Shown: piece after piece, positions 1-11,400 of the stretch | Numbering within the stretch: the first letter of the stretch is position 1 | Layout: every line of letters starts with the position of its first letter | DNA from: Haemophilus parainfluenzae | GTDB taxonomy: Bacteria > Pseudomonadota > Gammaproteobacteria > Enterobacterales > Pasteurellaceae | Direction of reading: 5' to 3' | NCBI RefSeq assembly: GCF_003252795.1 | Contig: NZ_QEPQ01000003.1 | Span: forward strand, 310,001-374,000 | DNA length: 64,000 bases | Notes under the pieces: generated by a model | What the model was told of the DNA's origin: nothing | The model's database searches: none | Seen by the model: the letters and a program-made list of their open reading frames with translations, nothing else | Program-made: the position numbers and the translations under genes

Positions 1-1
1 G

Positions 2-1552
2 CCAAGTGTAGAAGATACCATTGCGATCTTACGTGGTTTGAAAGAGCGTTATGAGATCCATCACCATGTAGATATTACTGACCCAGCAATCGTAGCAGCG
101 GCAACACTTTCGCATCGTTATATTTCCGATCGTCAATTGCCGGATAAAGCCATCGACTTAATCGATGAGGCGGCTTCTAGTATCCGTATGGAAATTGACT
201 CTAAACCTGAGCCTCTCGATCGTCTTGAACGCCGTATCATCCAATTAAAATTGGAACAACAGGCGTTACAAAAAGAAGAAGACGAAGCAAGCCGTAAACG
301 TTTAGAAATGTTAGAAAAAGAACTTTCTGACAAAGAACGTGAATATGCTGAGCTTGAAGAAGTATGGAAGTCAGAAAAAGCAGCACTTTCAGGTTCTCAA
401 CACATCAAACAAGCGTTAGATGCGGCGAAAACTGAAATGGAACAAGCGCGTCGTGCTGGCGATTTAAGCAAAATGTCTGAGCTTCAATACGGTCGTATTC
501 CAGAATTGGAAAAACAACTTGCTGCCGCTGAAACCGGTGAAGGCAAAGAAATGAGCCTATTACGCTATCGTGTGACAGATGAAGAAATTGCGGAAGTGCT
601 TTCTAAAGCAACAGGTATTCCTGTTTCTAAAATGATGGAAGGTGAGAAAGAAAAACTCTTACGCATGGAAGAAGAATTGCACAAACGTGTGATCGGTCAA
701 GAAGAAGCAGTTGATGCCGTCGCGAACGCAATTCGTCGTAGCCGTGCAGGGCTTTCAGATCCTAACCGCCCAATTGGTTCTTTCTTATTCTTAGGTCCAA
801 CTGGTGTAGGTAAAACTGAGCTTTGCAAAACATTGGCGAAATTCCTCTTTGACAGCGAAGATGCGATGGTGCGTATTGATATGTCAGAGTTTATGGAAAA
901 ACACAGCGTATCTCGTTTAGTGGGTGCGCCTCCAGGCTACGTAGGCTATGAAGAAGGTGGTTACTTAACTGAAGCTGTACGTCGTCGTCCATATTCGGTG
1001 ATTTTGCTTGATGAAGTGGAAAAAGCCCATGCAGATGTATTCAATATCTTGTTACAAGTATTGGATGATGGTCGTTTAACTGATGGTCAAGGTCGTACTG
1101 TGGACTTCCGTAACACAGTCGTGATTATGACCTCTAACTTGGGTTCTGATTTGATCCAAGGTAGCAAAGACGAAAGCTATGGCGAAATGAAAGCCTTAGT
1201 GATGTCAGTGGTTAGCCAACATTTCCGTCCGGAATTCATCAACCGTATTGACGAAACTGTTGTATTCCACCCACTTGGTAAAGACAACATCCGTGCGATT
1301 GCAAGCATCCAATTAGAACGTTTAGCAAAACGTATGGAAACTCGTGGTTACGAATTAGTGTTTACTGAAGCTTTATTAGATTTCATTGGTGAAGTGGGTT
1401 ACGACCCAATTTATGGGGCACGTCCATTAAAACGTGCAATCCAACAAGAGATCGAAAACAGCTTGGCACAACAAGTTCTATCTGGTCAATTATTACCAGG
1501 TAAAGTGGTCACAGTGGATTATGTGGATGGCAAAGTTCAAGCCAGACAATAA
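2..1552 (+). CDS. clpB: ClpB disaggregase, C-terminal part (5' end cut by window)
   Basis: Protein disaggregase of the Hsp100/AAA+ family, which works with DnaK in the cytoplasm to recover aggregated proteins. The reading frame is open from base 2 with no start, so about 516 residues of a protein usually near 857 are present. It begins late in the first ATPase domain and runs through a long charged coiled-coil middle domain (about bases 190-520). The second ATPase domain follows, with Walker A GPTGVGKT near base 795, Walker [11 protein letters not shown] near base 1000, and sensor and C-terminal helices. The middle domain separates ClpB from ClpA. A hairpin terminator follows the stop codon. 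Identification is firm; only the N-terminal region is missing. Confidence 0.97.
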   Translation, partial: PSVEDTIAILRGLKERYEIHHHVDITDPAIVAAATLSHRYISDRQLPDKAIDLIDEAASSIRMEIDSKPEPLDRLERRIIQLKLEQQALQKEEDEASRKRLEMLEKELSDKEREYAELEEVWKSEKAALSGSQHIKQALDAAKTEMEQARRAGDLSKMSELQYGRIPELEKQLAAAETGEGKEMSLLRYRVTDEEIAEVLSKATGIPVSKMMEGEKEKLLRMEEELHKRVIGQEEAVDAVANAIRRSRAGLSDPNRPIGSFLFLGPTGVGKTELCKTLAKFLFDSEDAMVRIDMSEFMEKHSVSRLVGAPPGYVGYEEGGYLTEAVRRRPYSVILLDEVEKAHADVFNILLQVLDDGRLTDGQGRTVDFRNTVVIMTSNLGSDLIQGSKDESYGEMKALVMSVVSQHFRPEFINRIDETVVFHPLGKDNIRAIASIQLERLAKRMETRGYELVFTEALLDFIGEVGYDPIYGARPLKRAIQQEIENSLAQQVLSGQLLPGKVVTVDYVDGKVQARQ

Positions 1553-1563
1553 TTTGTAAAATG

Positions 1564-1597
1564 AAAAGCCATTTAGTGAAAGCTAAATGGCTTTTTT
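1564..1597 (+). terminator. Rho-independent terminator after clpB
   Basis: A 12-13 bp stem (AAAGCCATTTAG pairing with CTAAATGGCTTT) with a 6-base loop is followed by a T run, 11 bases after the clpB stop. Confidence 0.85.
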
Positions 1598-1664
1598 ATG
1601 CTTTGGTAAAAGATAAAATAAGGTAGAATGACGCTGTTTATAGCGTATAAAAATGAGGAAAAAA

Positions 1665-2597
<933 letters not shown>

Positions 2598-2598
<1 letters not shown>

Positions 2599-3638
2599 TG
2601 GAAAAAAACTTAAATTTTAACCGCACTTTAGTCGCAATGGCGGCTTTAGTGATTGTGTTTGCGGGAATTAAACTGGCTGCAGAAATTGTCGTGCCTTTTT
2701 TATTGGCATTATTTATTGCCATTATTTGTTCGCCAGTGATTAAAGCGATGACACAACGCAAAGTGCCACATGGCATCGCCATAGCCTTGTTGTTTATCTT
2801 AATTTTAATCGTATTCTTTTTCCTGGCGGGATTAATTAATAGCAGTGTACAAGAATTTACACGCTCGATTCCTCAATATAAAGTGCTGCTTTCGGAACGT
2901 ATAAATGACGTCATGGCGTTAGCTCAAAAACTGAAATTGCCGATTGTGATTTCTCGCGAAGCCATTATGGAGCATTTTGATCCAAGTGTGATCATGAACT
3001 TTGTGAGCCGTTTACTATTAAACTTTTCTGGCGTGGTGACGAATGTTTTTGTGTTGATCTTAGCGGTGATTTTTATGCTGCTTGAAGCACCAACCATGAA
3101 GCATAAACTTGCTTTAGTTTTAAGTGATAATGAACATGATGTTGTCGCGGAAGAACATCACATCGATCGTATTTTAGACGGAGTGATTAGCTATCTTGGT
3201 GTGAAAACGGTGATTAGTTTGCTTACCGGCGTCTCGACGTGGATTTTGTTGGATGTAATGGATGTCCAATATGCGATTTTATGGGCAACCTTAAGCTTCC
3301 TATTAAATTACATTCCAAATATTGGTTCGATTATTGCAGCCGTGCCGATTGTTGTTCAAGCGTTATTGCTGAATGGATTTGGTGTGGGTATGGGTGTAAC
3401 CGTTGGTATCATTGCATCAAATATTGTGATCGGTAATATTATTGAACCGAAAATGATGGGAAAAACCTTAGGGCTTTCTACCTTGGTTGTATTCTTTTCG
3501 TTGCTTTTCTGGGGATGGTTGCTCGGTACAGTCGGTATGTTACTTTCAGTGCCGCTAACAATGGCGTTTAAAATTACCTTGGAAAGTTCCGAATCAACGA
3601 AGAAATACGCTGCTTTATTAGGAGATGTAAACGACTAA
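2598..3638 (+). CDS. AI-2E family permease, TqsA-like
   Basis: Integral membrane protein of the AI-2 exporter (DUF20/PerM) family, 346 residues. Several hydrophobic segments lie at about residues 10-70, a soluble stretch follows at about 80-130, and membrane helices continue to the end. The motifs LNYIPNIGS and GLSTLVVFFSLLFWGWLLG match E. coli TqsA, which is implicated in autoinducer-2 export; the substrate here is inferred from family only. The start is GTG, overlapping the glnB stop as TAGTG, with GAGGA at 2584-2588 as ribosome site. An uptake signal at 2620-2628 encodes part of Asn-Arg-Thr-Leu near the N-terminus. The gene ends at a shared terminator facing secF. Confidence 0.85.
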
Positions 3639-3671
3639 AGTGCGGTCATAAAATGTCATAATTTTAGCAAT

Positions 3672-3703
3672 AAAAAAGCCACCGTTATGGTGGCTTTCTT
3701 TTT
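3672..3703. terminator. Bidirectional terminator between permease and secF
   Basis: AAAGCCACC and GGTGGCTTT form a 9-bp stem with a 5-base loop, with A-rich sequence before and T-rich after, so it can end transcripts from both sides. An uptake signal at 3638-3646 precedes it. Confidence 0.8.
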
Positions 3704-3720
3704 ATCTGATGTTTAATAGA

Positions 3721-4695
3721 TTAAGGTAAATCATCTACTTCTTTATCCACTTTTGGTGGAATCATATGTTCACGGCGCAGGCCGATATCATAAGCAATCG
3801 CAATCGCGATAAAGATGGATGAATAAGTACCAAAACCGATACCAATTAATAACGCTAATGAGAAGTTATGAATTGATGGACCACCAAAGAAGAACAAGGC
3901 AATCACAACAAGAAGCGTTGTGAGAGATGTCATGATGGTTCTCGATAAGGTTTGCGTTAAGGAAATATCAATAATATCGATGGTTTCTACACGGCGAATT
4001 TTACGGAAGTTTTCACGCACACGGTCGAATACCACGATACTATCGTTGATAGAATAACCTACAACGGAAAGAATCGCTGCCACGAAGGTTAAATCCATTT
4101 CGACTTGTAATGCAGAGAATACACCGAGTGTAATCACCACGTCATGCGCAAGTGAGGCAATACCACCAAAACCTAAACGCCATTCAAAACGTGAGCCCAC
4201 GTAAATTAACATCATTGCTAGGGTTGCAAGGGTCGCATAAACCGCACCTTGAGCCAGTTCTTCACCAACGTTTGGACCGACGAATTCGATACTGTTAATA
4301 TGAATATTAGGGTCAATTGTTTGGAGCATGCTTTTAACGTGATCACCAATAGCAGAATCGTTATTATCAGCTGGTAAGCGGATCATCACGTCTTGTACAG
4401 AACCGGTTGTTTGTACAATTGGACTTGCAATACCATTTTGATTTAATGTGCCACGGATTTTTTCTAAATCAGCCGGTTGTGAGAAATGAGTATCAAATAC
4501 CACACCACCGGTAAAATCCAAGCCCCAGTTGAAGCCTTTTGTCACAATGAAGAAGAGGGAAATCGCCATCAAAATCGCAGAAAATGCATATCCCACAAAT
4601 CTCACTTTCATAAATTCAGTGAGAGGGAATGGCAATTTAATCCCATTCACTTCACGGATAAAATGTCCGTTTTTATCTTTTGCAAATAATCTCAT
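3721..4695 (-). CDS. secF: Protein translocase subunit SecF
   Basis: Inner membrane RND-type subunit of SecDF, which uses the proton gradient to help proteins finish crossing SecYEG. The 324-residue length is typical. It has one N-terminal membrane helix (about residues 33-52), a periplasmic domain opening with WGLDFTGGVVF, and five clustered C-terminal helices. These carry the hallmark VGYSINDSIVVFDRVREN. The start ATG at 4695 lies 10 bases after secD, so secD and secF are one unit. No unusual residues were seen. Confidence 0.97.
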   Translation of the reverse strand: MRLFAKDKNGHFIREVNGIKLPFPLTEFMKVRFVGYAFSAILMAISLFFIVTKGFNWGLDFTGGVVFDTHFSQPADLEKIRGTLNQNGIASPIVQTTGSVQDVMIRLPADNNDSAIGDHVKSMLQTIDPNIHINSIEFVGPNVGEELAQGAVYATLATLAMMLIYVGSRFEWRLGFGGIASLAHDVVITLGVFSALQVEMDLTFVAAILSVVGYSINDSIVVFDRVRENFRKIRRVETIDIIDISLTQTLSRTIMTSLTTLLVVIALFFFGGPSIHNFSLALLIGIGFGTYSSIFIAIAIAYDIGLRREHMIPPKVDKEVDDLP

Positions 4696-4705
4696 CTTAT
4701 CCTAC

Positions 4706-6556
4706 CTAAATTGATAATTTTTCAAGACGTTTACCGCCGTATAGGAAGTTCACGATAGCACGTGTTCCGGTAATTGCCGTAAACATTGAAATTGCCACAC
4801 CTAATGCAAGCGTTACCGCAAAGCCTTGAATTGGACCGGTACCCACAGCATAAAGAATGATTGCCGTTAAAATTGTGGTTAAGTTCGCATCGAAGATAGA
4901 GGTGAATGCACCGTTATAACCTTCGTTAATGGCTTGCTGGATTGGACGACCATTACGAATCTCTTCTTTGATACGCTCAAAAATAAGTACGTTGGCGTCC
5001 ACCGACATCCCTAGGGTTAATACGATACCCGCAATCCCCGGCATAGTGAGTGTTGCACCTGGTAGGATAGACATTAAACCAACTAATAAAACGATATTAA
5101 TCACCAAGGCAAAGCTTGCGATAATACCGAAGATTTTATAGTAAATCAGCATGAAGACTATGACAGCAATTAAGCCCCAGAAGCTTGCATCAATACCTTG
5201 TTCTACGTTTTGTGCACCAAGAGAAGGACCGATTGTACGTTCTTCAACAATTTGCACTGGCGCGATTAAAGCACCTGATTTTAATAACATAGAAAGGTTT
5301 TGTGCTTCTGCAGAACTGCTTACACCAGTAATTTGGAAGTTAGAACTAAAGCGACCTTGAATGGTAGCAACGTTAATCACTTCTTCGCTTTTCTCTAAAA
5401 TGGTTTTGCCATTTTCGTCTTTCTTACCATTGTCTTTGTATTCTACATACAAGGTTGCCATTGGTTTTTTGTAGTATTTCTTGGTCGTTTGCGACATGAT
5501 TTCGCCGCCTTCGCTATCCAAGGTTACACTTACTTGTGGCGTGCTGGTGTTTTGGTCTAAGCCCGAGCTTGAGTTGATGATGTGTTCACCACCCAATACC
5601 GCACGTTTGTAAAGTGCAACAGGTCTACCTTGACGGTCATATTTGATTTCTGTGTCAGAAGGTAACATACCACGCGCGGCTGATTCAGGGTTGACCAACG
5701 AATTCACAATGCGGAATTCAAGTGTTGCGGTTGCCCCTAAGATTTCTTTTGCACGCGCAGTATCTTGAACACCCGGTAATTCGATTACGATACGTTCTGC
5801 ACCTTGACGTTGGATAACTGCTTCAGCTACGCCTAATTCAGCAACACGTTTACGTAAAATCGTTAAGTTTTGCTCGATTGCTAAGTTACGTGATTCTGTT
5901 AATGCTGCTTCAGAAAGAGCAAGGTTTAAGGTGTTGTCACCAATATCAGACACTTCTAATGTTGGGTGTAACTGACGAATAATACGCGCTGCTTTTGACA
6001 TTTGGTCGGCGTTTTCTAAGGTGACCGTTGTACCAAATTTGTCGCCATTTTTAATCGCCGTAAACTGAATTTTTTCTTTACGTAATTCGTTGCGTAATGT
6101 GTCTTGTAACTGTTCTTGACGTTTAGCAAGCGCAGAATTCATGTCCACTTCCATCAAGAAACGCACACCACCACGTAAGTCCAAACCCCATTTCATCGGG
6201 TTAGCACCAATGCTGCTTAACCAAGCTGGTGTTGCTGGTGCAAGGTTTAATGCCGTGGTGTAGTTGTTGCCTAGTTTTTCTGCAATTTTATCTTTGGCAA
6301 GAAGTTGGTCATCTGTGTTGATGAAACGGGCAAGAATAGAGCCATTTTCAAGAACGATAGATTTGGTTGGAAGGTTATTTTCTTTCAGTACGTTTTGTAC
6401 TTCAGTTAATGCGGTGGTGTCTGCTTGTTGTCCGCGTGTACCGGAAATTTGCACCGCAGGATCTTCACCATAGATATTTGGAAGAGAGTATAAAGCACCA
6501 ATGGCGACCACAAGGATCACCATTAGATTCTTCCATAATGGGTAACGATTTAACAT
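4706..6556 (-). CDS. secD: Protein translocase subunit SecD
   Basis: Partner of SecF in the inner membrane. The 616-residue protein has the normal length. A first membrane helix (about residues 8-25) is followed by a large periplasmic region including WGLDLRGGVRF and the IELPGVQD stretch of the P1 base and head. A six-helix block holds GMSVDANVLIFERIKEEIRNG, the conserved proton-relay region. It lies between yajC (23 bases upstream) and secF, the usual yajC-secD-secF order. Start ATG at 6556, with an AAGGGAAA ribosome site upstream. Confidence 0.97.
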   Translation of the reverse strand: MLNRYPLWKNLMVILVVAIGALYSLPNIYGEDPAVQISGTRGQQADTTALTEVQNVLKENNLPTKSIVLENGSILARFINTDDQLLAKDKIAEKLGNNYTTALNLAPATPAWLSSIGANPMKWGLDLRGGVRFLMEVDMNSALAKRQEQLQDTLRNELRKEKIQFTAIKNGDKFGTTVTLENADQMSKAARIIRQLHPTLEVSDIGDNTLNLALSEAALTESRNLAIEQNLTILRKRVAELGVAEAVIQRQGAERIVIELPGVQDTARAKEILGATATLEFRIVNSLVNPESAARGMLPSDTEIKYDRQGRPVALYKRAVLGGEHIINSSSGLDQNTSTPQVSVTLDSEGGEIMSQTTKKYYKKPMATLYVEYKDNGKKDENGKTILEKSEEVINVATIQGRFSSNFQITGVSSSAEAQNLSMLLKSGALIAPVQIVEERTIGPSLGAQNVEQGIDASFWGLIAVIVFMLIYYKIFGIIASFALVINIVLLVGLMSILPGATLTMPGIAGIVLTLGMSVDANVLIFERIKEEIRNGRPIQQAINEGYNGAFTSIFDANLTTILTAIILYAVGTGPIQGFAVTLALGVAISMFTAITGTRAIVNFLYGGKRLEKLSI

Positions 6557-6579
6557 AGTTTTCCCTTTAGGAATTTAAA

Positions 6580-6870
6580 TTAGAGAGATTTTACAGAACC
6601 TTTCGGTAATACTGAAACGATGTAGTTACGGTTAATCGTGATTTCAGTAGTATCGTTTAACGCGATAACAATTTCAGCACCTTCGGTTACTTTAGTGATT
6701 TTACCAATCAAACCACCAGCGGTTAATACTTCAGTGCCTTTCGCTAATTCAGACATTAATTTTTTGTGTTCTTTGTTACGTTTCGCTTGTGGACGGTAAA
6801 TCATAAAATAAAAAATTAAACCGAAGATCACGAAAATAAATAACGTGGACATTGGGCTTTGTGCTTCCAT
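6580..6870 (-). CDS. yajC: Preprotein translocase accessory subunit YajC
   Basis: Single-pass membrane protein that associates with SecDF. The 96-residue protein has one hydrophobic helix near the N-terminus (about residues 8-24), then the family motif FYFMIYRPQAKRNKEHKKLM and a small basic domain with GGLIGKITK. AAGGAAA lies ahead of the ATG at 6870. It is the first gene of the yajC-secD-secF unit. In E. coli yajC follows tgt and queA; here the same genes are nearby, but with two small genes in between. Confidence 0.95.
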   Translation of the reverse strand: MEAQSPMSTLFIFVIFGLIFYFMIYRPQAKRNKEHKKLMSELAKGTEVLTAGGLIGKITKVTEGAEIVIALNDTTEITINRNYIVSVLPKGSVKSL

Positions 6871-6971
6871 TGTGTTTTCCTTATAAATGAAAAGTTAAAA
6901 GTGTGCGTAAAATACCATAAAACGGCATTCAGTAAAAGCCGATGAAGGCAATAACAACCAGAATTTTAGGA

Positions 6972-7199
6972 TTAATTGATTTTTTTCAAGCAAACCTCGA
7001 AGATTTGTTCGGAAAGCCAATGCTGATTCACTAATTCACATTGATTTTCTTCACAAAAAACAACAAAATTTTCTACCGCACTTTGACGATTTAATTGCAA
7101 TACTAATTCATCATTTGGCGCTAAATTTGCTAAAGCCTTCTTCGCCGTTAAAAGCGGAATCGGGCAGGAAAGTGCGGTCAAATCTAATTGATATTTCAT
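6972..7199 (-). CDS. TusA/SirA-like sulfur carrier family protein
   Basis: A 75-residue protein of the TusA/SirA/YedF fold. The N-terminal beta strand leads into [14 protein letters not shown], the CPxP motif with the candidate sulfur-carrying Cys12, followed by a helix and an alternating alpha/beta core. True TusA passes persulfide sulfur for tRNA 2-thiolation; whether this copy does so is unknown, since sequence outside CPxP is divergent. It starts three bases after the stop of the hemerythrin-like gene, so the two are co-transcribed. A comparable small gene sits at the same place in H. influenzae as I recall. Two uptake signals lie within it (near 7078 and 7170). Confidence 0.85.
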   Translation of the reverse strand: MKYQLDLTALSCPIPLLTAKKALANLAPNDELVLQLNRQSAVENFVVFCEENQCELVNQHWLSEQIFEVCLKKIN

Positions 7200-7202
7200 G
7201 AT

Positions 7203-7715
7203 TTAAGCTTGGCGACGAGCAAACATAATTTTGCCCATAGCCGTGAGTTGTTCTGCTGATAAATATTGCTTACCAAGCTCAAATAGCGGCTCTTCAAGGG
7301 CAATGTGTCTATCATAGCTCGCCACAAATAGCGTAATCAGTCTTTCATCTACATCAGTACGTTTCTCTGCAATTAATTCTTCTAGCTGCTCCGAAAGCTT
7401 TGCCCAATTTTCATGCAAAGTCACATGTTGGAGTTCTAATTCATCCACCGATTCTTTTGCTTGAGGCGCTTTTTCAATTAAAGCGGGGAAGAAGTCTTTT
7501 TCTTCATCATCATGGTGAAGTGGCGCCGCGTGATTAAAATACTGCAATATGGTTTTCACATCATTTAATACGGCTTGATTCACGCCATTTTTTTCTAAGT
7601 AGCCTGGAAGAATGGTGAGTTGCTTGCAAAAGCGTTTCACTTTGCTATGACAAGCATAAAGCATATCAATCGGTTCATTCCAAGTGGCAAATTGTTGAGG
7701 TTCAAGGATTTGCAT
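7203..7715 (-). CDS. Hemerythrin HHE cation-binding domain protein
   Basis: Small helical protein, 170 residues, with the histidine/glutamate spacing of hemerythrin-like di-iron proteins: His23, His68 with Glu72 (HHDDEEKDFFP), His97 and His101 (QHVTLHE), and His137 with Glu141 (DRHIALEEPLF). Family members bind oxygen, sense redox stress or handle iron; the role here is not evident. An in-frame ATG at 7751 would add 12 residues. AAAGGAAA lies seven bases before the ATG at 7715, and the extra stretch encodes an uptake signal, so 7715 is preferred. It overlaps or adjoins the TusA-like gene and follows tgt on the same strand. Similarity to a paired H. influenzae gene suggests a conserved unit. 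Confidence 0.85.
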   Translation of the reverse strand: MQILEPQQFATWNEPIDMLYACHSKVKRFCKQLTILPGYLEKNGVNQAVLNDVKTILQYFNHAAPLHHDDEEKDFFPALIEKAPQAKESVDELELQHVTLHENWAKLSEQLEELIAEKRTDVDERLITLFVASYDRHIALEEPLFELGKQYLSAEQLTAMGKIMFARRQA

Positions 7716-7732
7716 AAGGTTTCCTTTGTTAA

Positions 7733-7771
7733 AAGTGCGGTCAGAAAACATTTCATTTTTCTACCGCACTT
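7733..7771 (-). terminator. Inverted uptake-signal pair after tgt
   Basis: Opposed uptake signals (7733-7741 and 7763-7771) form a stem of about 10 bp between tgt and the hemerythrin-like gene. It may end or attenuate transcription; the T-rich tail is modest. Confidence 0.45.
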
Positions 7772-7778
7772 TCATTAA

Positions 7779-8936
<1,158 letters not shown>

Positions 8937-8970
8937 TCAACGAATAAACAGTTCGAAGATTTTTTACAAT

Positions 8971-8999
8971 AAAAAAGCCTGTTTTGTTTTCACAGGCTT
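8971..8999 (-). terminator. Terminator-like hairpin in the tgt leader
   Basis: On the minus strand AAGCCTGT pairs with ACAGGCTT and is followed by six T residues, 45-70 bases before the tgt start. No minus-strand gene lies directly upstream, so it is either a leader attenuator or a remnant of an older gene order. Confidence 0.6.
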
Positions 9000-9056
9000 A
9001 ACAATCTTTGTGAGAGAGCATTTTATGCGGTGTGATTTAATAAGTCAAAAAATCTC

Positions 9057-9084
9057 TTGCAGAAGTAAATTTTCATGTTAATAT
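9057..9084 (+). promoter_or_regulatory. Candidate sigma-70 promoter for the exported aminotransferase
   Basis: TTGCAG (9057-9062) and TAATAT (9079-9084) are separated by 16 bases, about 53 bases ahead of the start codon at 9137. Confidence 0.4.
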
Positions 9085-9136
9085 GAATAAAAATGCATTT
9101 TAAATGAATAATTATATTTTAAATCGGGAGGCGATT

Positions 9137-10276
9137 ATGCAACGGAGAACACTTTTTAAATTAGCAGGTACGACAGCGTTAGGTATGGCATTGGCACCAA
9201 AATTGATGGCAGAAAATCAGGTGCCAAAAGCAACTTCAACGAAAGTATTACATCTCAATTTTAATGAGAATGCGCTAGGGATGTCGGAAAAAGCAAAACA
9301 AGCGATTATGAATAGTTTAGCAATTGGTTCATATTATCCTGATGATCAACGTGCAGCAGTCATTACGCAATTAGCCGCTAAACACAATGTCGCTGAAAGT
9401 TTCATTTCATTGGGGAATGGTTCTTCAGAAAATATTCAAGCTGCCGTTCAAGCATTGATCGTTAAGGCTCAAAATGCAAAACAAGCGGTTCAACTTGTGG
9501 TGCCGGATCCAACATTTAATTATGCAGAATTATATGCAAAAGCGTTAGGTGTGCCAGTGGTGAAAGTGCCGCTCGCAGACGATTTTTCTTTTGATTTAAC
9601 GAAGTTAAAAAACGCCGCAGAAGCCTTTGATGGTGTGACGATTTTCTATTTATGTAACCCAAATAATCCAACATCAATGATTACGCCAGCTAAAACATTT
9701 TTCCCTTGGATTAAATCATTTTCTCAAAATAACTATTTTCTGCTAGATGAAGCTTATGCTGATTTTGTGGAAGATCCAGCCTTTGAAACAGGTATGGCGT
9801 TAGTCAAAGAAGGCTTGAAAAATGTATTAGTCACACGGACTTTCTCTAAGTTTTATGCGTTAGCGGGCTATCGTGTGGGATATTTACTCGCCCAGCCAGA
9901 AGTGGTTGAAGAAGTAGAAAAATTTATGTCCTTGGATAACACGAATCTTGCGGGTGCAGTGGCTGCCGTGGCCTCTTTACAAGATAAAACCTTTGCGAAA
10001 TTGAGTTTCCAAAGTAATACTGCCTCACGTCAGATTGTTCAAAATGCCTTAACAGAACTTGGTTTAAAATTTGCACCATCTAATGGTAACTTTATTTTCC
10101 ATGAGATTAAGGGGGACGTAAAAACTTATCAAGAACGCATGAAAGCGCATTCTATTTTGGTGGGACGGGAGTTTTTGCCTATTAAAGGATGGAATCGTCT
10201 CACGCTCGGTACACCAGATGAGATGAAAGTATTTGTTAAGGTACTAAAAGCGTTTAGAGCAAAAGGTTGGATTTAA
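9137..10276 (+). CDS. Putative Tat-exported class I/II PLP aminotransferase (HisC-like fold)
   Basis: A 379-residue fold-type I aminotransferase with a signal sequence in front. It opens MQRRTLFKLAG, a twin-arginine pattern, then a hydrophobic stretch and a likely cleavage site after PKLMA. The enzyme part shows LNFNENALGMS, the cofactor-binding CNPNNPT and DEAYADF, TFSKFYALAGYRVGYL with the Schiff-base lysine at about residue 238, and RLTLGTPDEM with the carboxylate-binding Arg. It resembles histidinol-phosphate aminotransferases, but the substrate is not known. Tat export would let a folded, cofactor-loaded enzyme reach the periplasm. GGGAGG at 9126-9131 fixes the start at 9137 rather than the upstream in-frame codon at 9104. 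It is inserted between tgt and queA. Confidence 0.85.
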   Translation: MQRRTLFKLAGTTALGMALAPKLMAENQVPKATSTKVLHLNFNENALGMSEKAKQAIMNSLAIGSYYPDDQRAAVITQLAAKHNVAESFISLGNGSSENIQAAVQALIVKAQNAKQAVQLVVPDPTFNYAELYAKALGVPVVKVPLADDFSFDLTKLKNAAEAFDGVTIFYLCNPNNPTSMITPAKTFFPWIKSFSQNNYFLLDEAYADFVEDPAFETGMALVKEGLKNVLVTRTFSKFYALAGYRVGYLLAQPEVVEEVEKFMSLDNTNLAGAVAAVASLQDKTFAKLSFQSNTASRQIVQNALTELGLKFAPSNGNFIFHEIKGDVKTYQERMKAHSILVGREFLPIKGWNRLTLGTPDEMKVFVKVLKAFRAKGWI

Positions 10277-10278
10277 AA

Positions 10279-10308
10279 AAATGGGTGGTATTTGACCACC
10301 CATTTTTC
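10279..10308. terminator. Bidirectional terminator between aminotransferase and queA
   Basis: AAATGGGTGGT pairs with ACCACCCATTT over 11 bp around a 5-base loop, with A tract before and T tract after. It serves both convergent genes. Confidence 0.85.
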
Positions 10309-11400
10309 TTATTCTAACCCTTTCACATTGGGATTTTGGGTAATGAACATTGCATCGCCATAACTGAAAAAACGATAGCGATTTTCGACCGCACTTTTAT
10401 AGGCATTCATGGTGTGGCTAAAGCCTGCAAAGGCAGACACCAACATAATCAATGTACTTTCTGGCAAGTGGAAGTTGGTAATCAACGCATCCACCACACG
10501 GAATGATTTGCCTGGGTAAATAAAAATGGACGTATCTGAAAAATAAGGTTCAATTAAATCTGGGTTGCCATTTTCTTCTGCTGATAGGGCGGCGGTTTCA
10601 ACAGAACGCACGGATGTTGTGCCTACCGCAATCACACGTTTGCCCGCTTTTTTCGTTTCAATAATGGCATTGCAGACTTCTTGAGAAAGCTCCACATATT
10701 CCGCGTGCATAATGTGATCTTCAATATTTTCAACACGTACGGGTTGGAATGTACCGGCGCCCACATGCAAAGTTACAAATTCAAAATTAACGCCTTTTTC
10801 GTGTAATTTTTGTAAAAGCTCATCATCAAAATGCAAACCAGCTGTTGGTGCAGCCACTGCACCTGGCACTTTGTTATATACGGTTTGATAACATTCTTGA
10901 TCCGCTTCTTCATCAGGGCGATCGATATAAGGCGGCAAAGGCATATGACCGATTTCTTGTAACACATCAAGTACATTGCGACTTTTATCCGCTAATTCCA
11001 CTTCAAAAAGGGCATCTTGACGACCAACCATAATGGCTTTTACGCCATTATTTTCACCGAGCTTATCTTCACCTAAAAATAATTCTGCGCCTTCTTTCGG
11101 GGCCTTTGATGAGCGAATATGCGCTAAGAAATGGTGTTCACTTAAAACACGTTCTACCAACACTTCAATTTTCCCGCCACTGGCTTTACGACCAAACATA
11201 CGAGCAGGGATTACGCGTGTATTGTTAAAAATCAACAAATCACCTTCGTCGATTAAATCTAATACATCGGTAAAAGTGCGGTGAGAAATTTCCCCGTTTT
11301 CACCGTTGAGTTGTAGCAAACGGCAAGAAGAGCGATCTTCTTTAGGATAACGAGCAATGAGCTCATCAGGTAAGTCAAAATGGAAGTCAGAAACACGCAT
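10309..11400 (-). CDS. queA: S-adenosylmethionine:tRNA ribosyltransferase-isomerase
   Basis: Transfers and rearranges the ribosyl group of SAM onto preQ1-tRNA to give epoxyqueuosine. The 363-residue protein shows family landmarks: the N-terminal [40 protein letters not shown], and [19 protein letters not shown] near the C-terminus. The ATG at 11400 matches the usual N-terminus. It stands alone on the minus strand: downstream is a bidirectional terminator, and upstream begins the accessory region at about 11.4 kb. Two uptake signals lie inside (near 10388 and 11274), the last before a stretch of 4.9 kb without one. Confidence 0.98.
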   Translation of the reverse strand: MRVSDFHFDLPDELIARYPKEDRSSCRLLQLNGENGEISHRTFTDVLDLIDEGDLLIFNNTRVIPARMFGRKASGGKIEVLVERVLSEHHFLAHIRSSKAPKEGAELFLGEDKLGENNGVKAIMVGRQDALFEVELADKSRNVLDVLQEIGHMPLPPYIDRPDEEADQECYQTVYNKVPGAVAAPTAGLHFDDELLQKLHEKGVNFEFVTLHVGAGTFQPVRVENIEDHIMHAEYVELSQEVCNAIIETKKAGKRVIAVGTTSVRSVETAALSAEENGNPDLIEPYFSDTSIFIYPGKSFRVVDALITNFHLPESTLIMLVSAFAGFSHTMNAYKSAVENRYRFFSYGDAMFITQNPNVKGLE

